The notes under the pieces were generated by a model. It was given only the letters and a program-made list of their open reading frames with translations. It did not search any database and had not been told where the DNA came from. Both the position numbers and the translations under genes were made by a program. A DNA stretch of 64,000 nt from Muricea muricata (taxonomy: Eukaryota > Cnidaria > Anthozoa > Malacalcyonacea > Plexauridae), in contig OY979724.1 in NCBI GenBank assembly GCA_963855995.1, positions 13,763,032 through 13,827,031 of the forward strand, in the 5' to 3' direction. Below are positions 49,155-63,826 of this stretch, piece after piece; positions within the stretch are counted from its first letter, which is position 1; each line of letters opens with the position of its first letter.

Positions 49155-49160
49155 TTTATT
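49155..49160 (-). terminator. Candidate poly(A) signal of CLEC16A
   Basis: AATAAA on the minus strand, 69 bp after the CLEC16A stop and inside the terminal repeat of the fold-back element. I saw no minus-strand hexamer between it and the stop. Confidence 0.5.
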
Positions 49161-49228
49161 AAAATACTCTATGGCAGTCGAATAAATATTACACATTTCT
49201 CTATCTAATTTATGTCTCCAGGAGAAAG

Positions 49229-52200
49229 TCAATCATTGCCTTGTAATAACAAGGCGGGTTCTGACATGGAATTGCTTCGACTCAAATCTGAAACCCTCCA
49301 TTCTACAATATGAAATTCTGAATTCCCAACACGTCGCTGCCCTCTAGGAGTTGCTGGCGCTGACTGATGTTTCCTATCAGATAAGTCCTTCTCAGAAGGT
49401 TCCGAAGAAGTTACCTCATTCCAAGAATGTATGTCAAGAACATCCGAAGCAAGTTCAATTACGTCATCACTTTCTGGAGTTTTCCGCTGGTCAGATATAT
49501 CAAGGACGCTAGCTAGAGCACGAGCTTGATCTCCAGAGGTTTGGGACGGGTTTAAACAAGACTCAGGAGCGGCCATACGATGGTCCTCCATGGGAGTCTC
49601 CACTGACAACTCAGTGTCCGCAGGCTCATCCACTGTTCCCTCCTGTGATAGTGAAGTATCCTCAGAAATATCAAGACTAACATCCGATACAGCAACAGCT
49701 CCCCCCGGACGACTTCTGAAACCTTGTGGACTGGTAATACTTGGTTGAGAGAAAGAAGGAGGGGTCATGGAAAAGAACTGCGGAGCTGGACTAGCACTGA
49801 CTGGCAGTTCCAACAGTTGAGCGATACGTTGCAGTTTAATATGACGTAATGAAATGCACCTGCGGTGCAGGCGTTGCTTGGCAGACATACAGCGGACATA
49901 ATCATCAAACATAAACTTGGCAGTCATCAAAGGTCTGCGTGGACCACGCGTGGACCTCGCGAAGGGTTGATGGATCGTTATGAAGAGCGAACGACTATCA
50001 TATTTGTCTGGAGATACTTCCACATCCTAACCACAAGAAAATACATGTTACTACTCTGAGAATTTAATATTTGTAGCCATTCTTGGGAGCGCAAATAGTG
50101 ACCTTTTGAGAATACCCAAAGAAATTTCAGACTAACTTAAAACGGGATCCACAGTGGGGTGGAAGAATGGAACTTATGTTATACAATTAAACTGTACTGA
50201 CCTGCAGCAAGGCAACAAACTTAACAACTCCCCAGCCTAGTCTTGTTGTATCAGGTTCAACCAGGATAAACTGAGCTTCATCGATCACCAGGAAACGTCG
50301 CAATGTCCTAAAGAATTGCATGAAAAATTATTAAATATGTCGCCTCTCTTCAGTCTTGTGCTAATAAAGCTCGCAACTACATCACGGAATGAGACCATTT
50401 TATAGTTCTATTATATTTCACTTCAGTACAAAAAGAAACACAGAGTTCGCGCAATTGCAGACTCGACATATTAACAATACGCGGTTCCAACAAAACTAAA
50501 ATATTACAATCTACCTCAAACGATATAAACACATTTCGAGCTCTCGAACGAAGACCCTTCGTAAGTCCGCTTTCCACTTCAACCGTATCCTAGCGAAACG
50601 AAGTGTATTCTATTGTGTCCACAACATTAGTCCTGTCTGTGTGCTGACGAAACAGTAAAATACGGTATATTTCGCTACGATGCGGTTAAATGGAAAACAG
50701 GCTTTATTATATATATATGTGGCCGAAAGTTTTTCGATGGCAAAAAATCTTGTTTGGAGCATTTTGGCGGCCTTTCTTGGCCATACGTACAATACATAAA
50801 CTTGGATAAAGTTTTTTAAGGCTATCAGCTCATATGCGACTCGAGTTCGTAGAATAACTGTTAATTATTGTATAGCGACTATAAGGTCGAATTCTGTTTC
50901 CAGGTAGTGAAAATCCTAGGTTTTCATGATTGTGCTTTTGAATGCAATACCGAGAGTGGTAAGATTAGTTGCAGATACAATCTATACAATCATACCTATT
51001 ATCATCAACGACAGTACACGATATAAGGTCGCTGTTATCTACAAAAATACAAGTCCACGACAATGTTAGATTATATCTAAATACTGACACTGTTTAGAAA
51101 CGACATTTTCACGTACTTAAATCAAGAACTTCATTTTCCTTGACAGAATATTCAACCTTTGAGAGTGGCAGCTGACGTTCTGGCTCCCTTCTGACTGTCA
51201 GACTTAATTCCCTCACCATAAGAAACACACGAACTGTCTGCAAGAAACGGGAGACAAACGTTCACGCTTGTCAAAGCGAAACAGGTTTTGAAAGGTTCTG
51301 GATGGACCCGGGGGGGGGGGGGGTATAGAGATTACGAGTAAAGTAGGATTGTCTTATTATCCTTATCTGCAGCTGAGAGGTAAATAAACGCAGTCAACCT
51401 GATCCAGATGATTTTTAAGGACGTATTTGCATGCCAGCCACTCTACGATTCAAATCTGATCACCGAACACAGTTATAGCAGAAGTATAAGTTTGATCTCG
51501 TTTACAGAAAAACGGAATCAAACTTGAACCGTAAGAGTTTCAGGGTAATTCCAAAACAACCAGCTTACCAAGGTGTACCTTGCCACATCACATCCCTTAG
51601 CTCTCAACTGCGAAGTTAGTAAGTGCGATTAGTACCGAACTCTTACCCTCTGAGTATGTTCGACTTCACCGCACGCCAGACGTTTGGAAAACTCGATGCC
51701 CGTAAGAGGAGTAGCGGTGACCGGGAGAAGCAACGAGGCATCCATCATAAGACGTTCCACATTCAATGGCTTCACCTGAAGAAACCGTAGGAAAAGTTAG
51801 AAGCAAGGTGATCAAAATATAAGAAAAAACACACTCCGAAGAACAACATCTTGTAAACTCAAGATATGAGGTATAAACAACAGGACAACAGTTTTGCGGT
51901 GATATTTCGATTCTATTTTAAAGTCATTTTCAAAGTAATTGTCACTGTCAATCTTTTCTGGTTTGACAATGACTTTGAAATAGAGTCGAAATATCACCGC
52001 AAAATTGTTGTCTTGTTGTTAATAGCTCATATCTTGAGTTCACAAGATGTTGTTTTTCGGAGTATGTTTTTTTCTTATATTTCATTAAATCGTCTGCTGG
52101 TAAAGTGATCAAGATCTCACGCTAGAACAATCAAGATCTCTAAGCGAATCATTCCGGGCCAATCATGACATGAAAATCTTGCAACCGACACTTCACAATA

Positions 52201-55200
52201 GCGCAAAAGGAGAATTCAAATATATCACCTTCATTTGACGATACTCTGCCTCAAACATGTCCAAAAATATATCATCGCCCTAAAGGAACATTTTCAAGAA
52301 ATGAAAAGACAATGAAACATTCGGATCGTTGGATCGTGACTGAATAAGATAGAGTCGTACAGCACCTTGTAGTAATTACGAAGTTCCAACGTGCAAGCTT
52401 CACGAACATTCTAGAGGAAAAGTCACTAAAGTCAATTTCCACGCAAAACTTAAGAAAATACGTTGCTCGTACAGCACCTCAAGCATGGCCAAATGAAGAT
52501 CTTTGAGGACTGATTGGCCAGGATAACCATTGTAAACAAGCTGTTTGAGTAAAATCACGCTCAGTTGTAGAGTGACCAGGCGAACTTTATTGACTAAAAA
52601 AAACAAAACATATATGAATATGGAGCGAATGGGATATAGAGAATAATACATGGGTGCGCGAAAGTGAGAAATATCATATTCAACACTCGAAATAAATCTG
52701 GTATTTCTCCAAGCACCCATGTATTTTTCTGTTTATTATATAAACCACAGGTTTTCCACCAATATAAAATGTCCAGAAGCTATGATTGTGATTGCTTGAA
52801 AAGCGATAATTTTCCCATGTGAAATTATCATAATCTCACATACGAGATTATCAGTTTTATTAGTGCCCAAAATATTTATAAAACAATGTACTTTATGTAA
52901 TAAAAACCATAAACTTTTGCAATGAAATAGTTCCCCTACCATGTTTGGACGCTTGTTCCATGATTCTAATCAAAGCTTCGATAAGGTCATCATTATAATC
53001 CTGTGATTGCTGGAGGAATAAATGCACCGCGTTTATGAAAAGTTACAAAGTTTAAAACAAGTAATGAATGACCACAAACCTGGCCTGGAAAAACACCGAT
53101 TGATCTTAAAAGATCAGGATCTACCCCTAAAAAAACAAGAGACAACATTGGATGCATATCGCTGTAGTAGTGTTCTGAAAAACTGATTAATAAATGAGGA
53201 TGAGAGTTGATGACATTTGGCAGTCACGCAACCTTGGTTTTTCTCAACAAGTATTTTATTGGAGTCAAAACAGTCAAAACGCTCATTTCTTTATTTCTTC
53301 AGCGTGAAGCTTTTAAACTGTCCCTTGTGACAATTCGTGCAAACTCTTATCAAACCAGGTCTTAATGTAATCTGTTTCAGTTTGGCTTGGAAACTCAATA
53401 AAAAACGTTACCAAAGATCTGACTACCCAGTTATTAAGTGACTTGGAACGCTTGTTCGACCTGTTTTTGGCCGTTAATAGAGCTGATAGAGTTTACTGGT
53501 TATAGGTAGACAGATTAGCACAGTCACATGACAACAGAAGGCAAGATTAATATCCGGCAATTTCTCACCCTGGTTTTTGATCAGAGAATGAAACAAACAA
53601 AGGGTAAACAACGCTTGACGATCGTCATTACTACAATCCAACGACTTGATTAAAGTTTGGAAATATATCCTGCAAGAATGAACGTTGTTGTCACAAAACA
53701 AACACTAGAGATCCTCTAAAATGAACACAGATCATTAAGAAACGTTATAAAAACAAGAGTACCTGTTCGGTTTGAACTCTGAAGAGCGTACAAGAAGACT
53801 CTAGATAGGAAACAATGAATTCAAATGTGAGGAGAAAGAGACGATACTGATATTAAACATTGGAGAGGCACATCAAGAGATCTTCATACCTTTGGAAGAG
53901 GAGGAGCAACATTAGAAATCTTCACGTTATTTGGAATGGCAGATTCCTCCGTCGTAAAGCCTTTAATACGAAAATAAAAGACTGATAAAGAGAATGAAAA
54001 TGAAGCATCGCAATTCGTGAAGAAGACAAATGTAAAAAGACAATATGAAGAGACAATGAATCGTTGTGATTGATTCGTTTCTAAAATGACCTTTAAGTTC
54101 ATTGGATGTTTCTTTAGTTAACATCAGGCCATCGCCATCATCATCATCGCCAGTCACCTGACCAAGTGGCGTGTCAGTCATTGAAACTTCACGCGAGTAA
54201 CTTAAAGCACCTGAAAAAAACCAAACAAAAAATAAGATACCCAAGCCTGCCCAACAAACAAACAAAATGAATGAAGTATTTCCACATCAAATACATATTT
54301 CAACTTTACCCCTCGGCGACTCACGACCAGTGACGTCATGTTCGGCATTGCTGACGTCACTTTCAGTCAGGCTTACGTCATTTTCGGCACTGCTGACGTC
54401 ATTTTCAGTGACGTTGCTGGTTCCAGTTTCTTCCCGACGTGCTTTCTGTCTTGCCTCGTCGGGTCGCCATTTTTTCTCTTGACTATTATTACCTTTTGAA
54501 GAAGAGAAAATTTTGAGACCGCTAAATCAGTTAAACCCCGCTTACTCCGCACCTCAGAGTAAACCTTTCGATGTATGGAATAGTAGTAAGTGATCGTAAT
54601 CTAGGACAAACCTTTGGTATAAAATTTCGAGTTTGCGACGTGTCTTGATCGCTGTCTAGCGAGATCATTCAATCTGTTTGTGATCGTGTAGCCTTCGTTA
54701 TTGACACCACAAGCCAGCAATGTTTGCTCAAGACTGTCTTCTGGTGGCGCAAATGATCGCACGCCATTTGGAGATCCATGCTACACGTAGAAACAAAATC
54801 ATTTCATGTTTGATGCATTATCACACCATCAATGGGTCGTGTTGTAGCGGATATACGACAAACCGAGCCAAAGGCGAGTGTTGTTTTCCTCACACAACAC
54901 GGACGCGAATTTTTGTCATATGCATGTGTGGCTATTTCCATAGTTGATGAATGATGTTTGAGTACCTTGCGTGAGCTAACTGGTGAGTGAGTTGGTGAGT
55001 CAGTTCTGTCAATTTCGTCTCCATGTAATATACAATCAGTCAAAGTTGAAACCAAGGGAGGATGCTTGATAATCAGAAATATCTAAACAAGAATACGGTC
55101 CAGGTTAATATTACTGAACACGAAAGTAGTACATTAATTAACAATTAGATTACGTGCTCGAGATTTCTATGCGGTTTCTATGCAGTGATAAGCCCAAATC

Positions 55201-58200
55201 AACTATCAACGCATAGAAATTGAGAGCGAGTAATCTCATTTTTTCAGTAGAATCTGAAAAAAATAATTAATTTTTAGGTCATTTTGCAAAAAAAAACAAT
55301 TACAAATTGTCTTTGAATTAAAAAATATACCAGAAAAATTATTATTTTGCTACTCGCTATCTAGCAAGCGGTAGATAGCAGGTACAGTAGCCAATCAAAT
55401 TACAGCATTTGCAATTGTATGATTCTAGTATGATTCTATGGTTCAACAGTAACACTATGGTTCAACAGTAAAGTAAAGACAAACCTGTGAGAGAAGATAC
55501 AAAGCAAAAAGCTTGCCTACGCGAGGTTTATTCTCCTAAAAACACATTGATATACATCAGACAAGACTGAGAAAAAACAACATACAGTTCTACCATCCTT
55601 TCAAAGATGAGAAAAGAGAAAGCAAACCTGTACATTGTGGTCGGTGACCAGGGAATAAAGATACAGTGGAATAATTAGTCTATCCAGTAAGCATTCAGTC
55701 AAGATTTCATTCAGTTCCACAATATTCAAACACAAGATGTCATTGATGTAATGAATATGATCGAGATGGTCAGCAACAAGATCTTTCAAACGTTCACAGT
55801 GCAAGTGACTGGAAGAGAAATATCATGGTGAAATAATCAATAATAATTTTTTCTTCTTTTTTGAATCAGAACTCATTGGTGTGCTCTGTATATACAGCTG
55901 TGGCAAATGCAATGAAATATTATGTAATACTCTAAATTAAGTAATAATACAATGTGCTAACATCCAATAATTAATTGTAATTATTACTTATTGTAAATAT
56001 TTCAAGAGTTTTGATTGGTTAATAGCTGTCTGTGTAATTGTTATATCTGCTAGGTAGTTGCCCAAATTTGGGGTTGAAAATAGATATATGACATTATGAG
56101 TCAATTCGTTGTATATTGAAAAACAATGTAACACGATATGACATCATGCTAACTTATGCAGGTTTTGTCAATAGTGGGAAAATGCAAATGGCTTCCTCAA
56201 AGGAAAGGTTCGCTGACCTTTTAATAAATGATAAAACAATTATTGAATTCGGTTGTCGCAGGATATGAGGAAGTACTAAGGCGTTGGTTTGTGTTATCTG
56301 CCAAAGCCGGAGGCCTCTGCTTTAATAATTTCTCATATCCTGCTCAACCTGATTCAATAATTCTTTAATATTAGTTGACAAATAGTGGCCTCAATTAGTT
56401 GTACAACTACAAGCTACACACATTGGCACTTTAATAAAGTTATAACTATTATTATCACTCATATGTATCTACAATGTCTGCCACAGGTAATGTAAATTTC
56501 ACATACTCAGCCTCCTCCACAGAACATGTTTCCAATTCTATAGCATGATTTCCAATGTACCAGATAAGGTTGCAAAAATATGCATCTGCAGTTTTGTTCA
56601 CAATAAAACTTAACATTGCTCTGTCACTGACTAGAAATTAAAACAAATATTCCTGATCATGAATTCATACTAGATACCATATTGCAGAAACTAGCTAAAC
56701 CTACCTCGAAAGACATTCAGCGTTAATGTACGGACAGCAATACGAACCATGTTTTCTTTGTGGTCAAAAAATTTCAATGCTTCCGTATAAAGAGCAAAAT
56801 CACTCTTTCTCTGAACAAAAAGGCAATATATTAGTCAATTTGTTTGCCTTGATTCCTGCTCAAGTTAAGAAATGAACAAATACTTTAAAGGAGTATACCT
56901 CGTTGAAGAAGAAATTGATAACGTGGAGATTAAGCTTCAAGGACAAAGTTTTTAGAAAAGAAATGTAGTAAGCCAAAATCTAAACAAACAAATTCATTTC
57001 ACCTTATTCGATCTCACTACATGCTTTGCAACAAAAAGGTAACAGATGAATTGGGATCTGACTAGATATGTTTTGAAAGGGAAATACCTCTTCATTTGTG
57101 AAGTCAAACTTGTAAATGATGATTGAGTTGACATGATTGTTGGATAATAAATAATCTAGAAATAATTTTTAAAGATTGAGGTTAATTATCAAATGAATGG
57201 TTTGAAATCATACATGCAATGATGCCCTCGTTCAGCCATAAATCAGAGTAATAGAGCACCAGTCTCAGGGAATAAAACAACAATTACAGACGGTGCTATA
57301 TTTGTGTACCTCACAAAAGAGTGCGAAGCCATAGTGTTACATTAACAGCACTCTAAATTCTAAAACTTACATAGTGATGTCTCATGACGGATATTTTCAA
57401 AAAGAATATTCAATGTTTGCAATAGTTGAACGCACACATATGTCCCAGGCTTCTGATTCAAGATTTTCAGGAAAAATAGAAGCATGTTCTTTTCCAAGAA
57501 AAAACTACAAATCAAAATTAGATACCATTTCACTACAATTTTTCACATTACAAAGTATGTTTTTTCTTATCTATAATTTCCTTCCAAAACCATAAATTCC
57601 TGTCACAATAACATACTCAAACACTGTGCTGTCGTTTTGATCTCCCCAGATGAGAATCTCAGCAATAGATCGAAGCGTTTCCACCAATAACGAACGATTT
57701 TGGTCAGTGACAACTGCATTTTTTGTGAGGATATAATGATGATACCTGTTGATAAAAGTGTACCAGAATTAGCACATACAAATATATTCATTAATGTACC
57801 ATTCTCAGATGGTTGGAAAGCTTCAATTGAATGGATTTAACGATGCACCAGTCGTGGGGGGGGGGAGTCGCACATTCGTTTTGACTAGGAAGCTGACAAG
57901 TGGATAGCTAACAATTCAAGATATTTCCAAGGGCAAATTTTTACAACCTTAACCCCTCTGTGATATTTCTTTGCAGGAGGAAACTGGAGTACCATGAATT
58001 GAAGTGAAGCGATGAACCTGGACATGTCCTGATTGTGCTCAGCAACTTTTTCCTTTTTTAGCAAGCTTTGTCAGTCTTCCTAGACTCAAAACTTTACAGT
58101 AGGAAACATTTACATGTGATAGATAATCCTGCAACCTTCCTTCAACTCCTTCCCCCTTCACAGGAAATTCAACTGACTTTTAGCCAAAGTCCCGAGATAC

Positions 58201-58702
58201 AAGATTGTACTGTGCGCCTGATATCTAAGGCACACAATTTTGATTTCTTCTCTATATTTTCTTTTAATTTCCAGTCTGGGCCGAAATTTGTTTTTATCCC
58301 ATTTATTTTGTAATAGCGGATTCTTTGCTAACCCCTCCCATCAAGAAACAGGTCTGCATTCAGTGAACAAATCTATTTGTTGAGGGGCTCTGATCTGATA
58401 TTAGAAGGTACAATAATAATGAAAAGGTGAGCATAAAACAATCTTCTGAATGCGAGTTTAATTAGAAAAACTTTACGTAAGTTGTAAGTAGTAAGTTGTG
58501 TCACATATACAAAACATTGTTTGGGATAAATACCAAAACACTAAATATTTGTACTTCCAAGTGACGTGTCGATCTCGTGACCATGTCAACACGACTTTCA
58601 TACAAATGAAATTTAAGACCCTTACCGCAGCTGTTCTAGTGAATGAGCTTTTTTAGGTTTCCAAATAACTTCTGTCCACCAATTCCTCTGTCGTTGAAAC
58701 AT
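49229..58702 (-). CDS. CLEC16A: CLEC16A ortholog (Ema/GOP-1 family endosomal protein)
   Basis: Twenty-six exons, 1,091 aa (human 1,053). Transcript order: 58,626-58,702; 57,617-57,745; 57,371-57,504; 57,088-57,155; 56,899-56,979; 56,705-56,810; 56,507-56,630; 55,628-55,808; 55,485-55,535; 54,966-55,082; 54,612-54,780; 54,310-54,492; 54,091-54,210; 53,890-53,960; 53,763-53,800; 53,569-53,669; 53,080-53,126; 52,940-53,009; 52,478-52,593; 52,366-52,410; 52,229-52,279; 51,647-51,775; 51,117-51,237; 50,996-51,038; 50,202-50,307; 49,229-50,026. The N-terminal FPL region includes [20 protein letters not shown] and [15 protein letters not shown]; later marks are [35 protein letters not shown] and [14 protein letters not shown]. 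The human start aligns with MFQRQRNWW. Family role: endosomal trafficking, mitophagy and autophagy with RNF41/USP8 in mammals, Rab2 activation in nematodes. The tail after about residue 900 is Ser/Glu-rich and unconserved. Confidence 0.95.
51820..52075. mobile_element. Fold-back MITE in a CLEC16A intron
   Basis: Inverted repeats of about 110 bp: AACATCTTGTAAACTCAAGA against its complement, GCGGTGATATTTCGA against TCGAAATATCACCGC. They surround a short centre at about 51,935-51,965. The element lies entirely between the exons at 51,647-51,775 and 52,229-52,279. Non-coding. Confidence 0.75.
54331..54415. repeat. 21-bp-period CRE-like repeat inside a CLEC16A exon
   Basis: TGACGTCA occurs at 54,331, 54,352 and 54,394, with a one-base variant TTACGTCA at 54,373, so four units are spaced exactly 21 bp. 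A partial TGACGTTG follows at 54,409. In the CLEC16A frame this encodes heptads [21 protein letters not shown] and HDVTGRE, in the variable acidic linker with no counterpart in human CLEC16A. Confidence 0.9.
56231..56366. mobile_element. Fold-back MITE in a CLEC16A intron
   Basis: AATTATTGAATTCGGTTG and GCAGGATATGAG at the left pair with CTCATATCCTGC and CTGATTCAATAATT at the right. The centre reads GCCAAAGCCGGAGGC. It resembles the GCCGAAGGCGAG-centred fold-back at 5,897-6,038. It lies in the intron between the exons at 55,628-55,808 and 56,507-56,630. Confidence 0.65.
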
Positions 58703-59446
58703 AACACAAGTATGCTACAAAACCATGCGCTTTTAGCGAGCGCAATATTGATTAGGAGACATCTTTTCTGAATTAAAATTTCGAACGTTAAATTCAATCT
58801 GAAAAAGAAGCCATTTTGAATAGAATTTTAATAGTCGTTACCAGGCCACTTAAGAGAAATGTCATTAGGAAAGTGGTCAGAATAAAGTATATGGTAACCA
58901 CTGATGGTAACTTTATGGTTAATTTCCATTTACAATTACCATATAACTAGGACTTGAGGAAGAATACAGTAGAGCATCTTTTCATAACTAGATCAATTCT
59001 TTGGCTGGGAATCGGTTTCATGTGAACTGAAACACACAAGCAATTGGCGCATATTTATTTATTTGCTCACCACTTAAATTTGGTAAACTTGCGCCTTGAA
59101 AATATGATCTCCTAAGAATTGGCCATTAAGTTTTCAGCTGCCATTTTTGCAACTTTTGCTGGATGTGGTAACCTGATGACCCATCTGCCGGGACACACCC
59201 CTCTCCCTCCCTCCACCACCACCCAACTCCTTGTCCCCAGGGCCAATTCCTTTTTGTCATTGGGAAGGCAGGCCCAGGGCCAGAAATGGCCCTGGCACCA
59301 GGTGGTCACCTGACCTTAAAACACCCAGCCAATGACAAAAAGGGAAATGGCCCTTGGGACGAGGTTGTCCACCACCCTTAACATAGATTTAATTCATAAA
59401 CAAAGCCATATTTTAAAATATATTTATTGAATTAAAAAACTACACA
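58703..59446. promoter_or_regulatory. PMM-CLEC16A intergenic region
   Basis: About 740 bp between the PMM stop and the CLEC16A start, both on the minus strand, so it holds the PMM 3' end and the CLEC16A promoter. A GGCCCTGG-type word recurs in both orientations at about 59,240-59,360, suggesting a degraded fold-back. The pyrimidine-rich run near 59,198 is not coding as far as I can tell. Confidence 0.4.
59423..59428 (-). terminator. Candidate poly(A) signal of PMM
   Basis: AATAAA on the minus strand, 19 bp beyond the PMM stop codon. Confidence 0.5.
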
Positions 59447-61441
59447 TCATTGCTGGCTAAAGCTTCCATTATTTACAAGTTCATCTAAAATTTTTCTAGT
59501 CTCTGAAGGATTTGTGACAGAATGACCAATTGTTCTTTCATCCACAAATATCTCGTGGTCATTTCCACCCTACAAAATATATAAATACAAACTGATAATT
59601 AAACTCTAATAGTATAACTAACCACACAATGGGTCATTCTAACCCACCTGCAGAGGAAATTTCTGCCATCCATCAAGGGGGGAGGGGGGTTGTTGCCAAT
59701 TTCTTCTGGGGTTGTGGGGGATTTTTTCAGTAACAACCAATTATAAATCTACACCAGTTAATGCTTTGCACCAGGGAGGGTGTAATCAGGCAAATCCAAT
59801 AGATTGAACAACTAGAGAAAATGTTCCAAAAATGTCAAATCTGGGGGGTGGGGTGGAGGATGCCCCCCTTACTTCCTAGTCCTCTACGAAATAATTGCTT
59901 CAAAATGATGCCTATATCTCACCTCCCATGTTTTATCACCAAAGAAATGAATTTGTTTGTAGCCTTCACTTTCGACATGTTTCAGACAATATGTCTTATC
60001 CCAACCAACGGGAAATACATCAAAACTTATTTGTCCTCCAATAGAAAACTTCAAATTATAATCAGCGAACTCCTTTCTCAAGACATCCACAAAATCTCTT
60101 CTTATGTTATGAATCTAAGCAAAAAATGCATACATTTCAGCAAATGTTTTTTTCAAAAAATAAATCAATCTATCAATAAAGATGACATAATTACCTTATC
60201 ATATTTTTCAAACTCATCTCGTTCTTGTTGAGAGCAATTGCGTCCAATGGGAGAAATGTTGATCAATCCACTACGAAACTCTACAAATGTTCCTCTACAA
60301 AAATATAAAGCTCGTGATTAATTAATGAACATTGAAAAATTTACTCACCCTGGATACTCACCGTTTCACAGGTATGATAAGTTCAGACAAGTATTTTAGA
60401 ACAAAATTGATAAATTTTTGGATTTTTTCTTCACCCAGGAATGACTTTATATTCTATTAATTAAAAAATGCATATTAGTATTGTTTCTGTGTCGACTCTT
60501 TGCAAGAAAAAGTTAAAAATCGGAAAAAGACAATGAATGACAAACCTGAGTAGAGTGATAAACTCCATGCTTGTACGCAACCAGGCCATTTTCAGGAAAC
60601 AAGTAGTCATACTGCTTGTAAACTAAAATAAAACATCAGAAAATTACTAAATAAATCTGTTCATAAAACACTGCTAGTGCTAGAAGATGATATAGGCAGG
60701 GAGTGTATCAAGACTGGCATTGGGGGTGCAAGGGGGTCCTCTATATTTTTACTGTTTTCAAAGCAGAGTTTAAGCAGTTGAGGTATTATTTGGTCTTACC
60801 ATCTCCCCCACCAAGCTGCTCTTGAGCTTTAGAGTAATCAGATCCACCAACCATTCCGATATCAACCTTGTTGCGAAGTTGACATAAAAATTCCTTCATA
60901 TCATTTGTGATCACCTATAAGTGATTCAAAATTCATCTTAACAGAAGTTCCTAGAAATCAATTAAAACTCCGCCACTTCCCACCACAATGGCTAAATACT
61001 CATTTTGATGGGCCAAATATTTATTTTCATGACTAAATATTCATTTTTATTGAATAAATCAAAACGATAGTAAAAACATCAAAAAAATCTGCCCTTAACA
61101 TGCTTGGGTCCAGAAACAATGGATTCACAGCTGAACTTGATTGTTTTGAAATTCCAGGTCAATGTCATCTTTGATTTGGATGCACTGATTTCTGATGCAA
61201 GCAAATTTATAATAAGACCTGTCCTGGTGGTAACCGTAAAGTCAAATTTGAACTTCTCCCATACAAAGCAAACAATTGTGACAACCATTCATTTGAACAA
61301 ATCTCTGATATTTCCTACGTCAATTAACGAACACTCAAACATTTTTTAAAAAGAAAACAGCATAAAATTTACCTGTCGTGGACGCGTCACGGTCCCATCA
61401 ACATCAAAGAGACATAAAATTTCTTTCCTTTCCCGCGACAT
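59447..61441 (-). CDS. PMM2: Phosphomannomutase (PMM1/PMM2 ortholog)
   Basis: Seven exons: 61,373-61,441, 60,800-60,914, 60,546-60,622, 60,362-60,453, 60,195-60,294, 59,923-60,114, 59,447-59,569; 255 aa (human PMM2 246). Cytosolic HAD-superfamily enzyme converting mannose-6-phosphate to mannose-1-phosphate for GDP-mannose, dolichol glycans and GPI anchors. Visible signatures: [11 protein letters not shown] with nucleophile Asp13 and acid/base Asp15, [59 protein letters not shown] in the cap, [17 protein letters not shown] near the end. The single gene stands for the pre-duplication ancestor of PMM1 and PMM2. Only 265 bp separate its start from the WDR13 stop, so its promoter must be compact. 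Confidence 0.95.
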
Positions 61442-61706
61442 TTTCACACAACAAGCACAACAAAACAAACTACGTTCAAACAAAGTTTACATGCCACGTT
61501 GTCACGTAAATTTTTATCTAATCTTGAAAATTCTATTTTACAATTTTTATGTTGTTTAGAAACTAAATGTTTCCATTTTTGATACAAATTTCCTTACATA
61601 AGTTACCAAAATGAAAGGTAGGCATATTGAGTGGAAGCACGCATGTACCGTCACTTGCATGGAATTATGAACAGTGTCAGATGGTTAATTTTCATCAAAC
61701 TTTTCA

Positions 61707-63712
<2,006 letters not shown>

Positions 63713-63777
63713 CTGTCTGATTGATTGTCAAGGTGAGGAACGTGAAAAATATGAACCAATGTTTGTGGTGCTAGTCT

Positions 63778-63826
63778 CACGTGGTTTAGCGCTATATTCA
63801 CACGTGACCACGACCTTTGACACGTG
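63778..63826. promoter_or_regulatory. Cluster of three CACGTG E-boxes
   Basis: CACGTG occurs at 63,778, 63,801 and 63,821, interleaved with two CGACCTTTG words (63,811 and 63,839). It lies just upstream of the WDR13 exon at 63,657-63,712, within an intron or near an internal promoter. Regulatory function is a guess. Confidence 0.3.

Larger units (their letters stand above)
48927..49161. mobile_element. Penelope-like fold-back element between convergent genes
   Basis: Inverted arms 48,927-49,020 and 49,069-49,161 share TAATAAAACACAAAACTATT, TTGTCAACATTTTTATT and the hammerhead-like core. They relate to the single termini at 27,015-27,115 and 29,721-29,815. The outer ends carry AATAAA on the plus strand (48,928-48,933) and on the minus strand (49,155-49,160), facing SOCS and CLEC16A respectively. 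No coding capacity. Confidence 0.8.

Noticed and set aside
49865..50059. Plus-strand frame over the last CLEC16A exon
   Set aside because: Shadow of the conserved minus-strand coding sequence.
59821..60231. 136-codon plus-strand frame
   Set aside because: Antisense shadow across PMM exons 5 and 6, whose minus-strand frame carries the conserved enzyme motifs.
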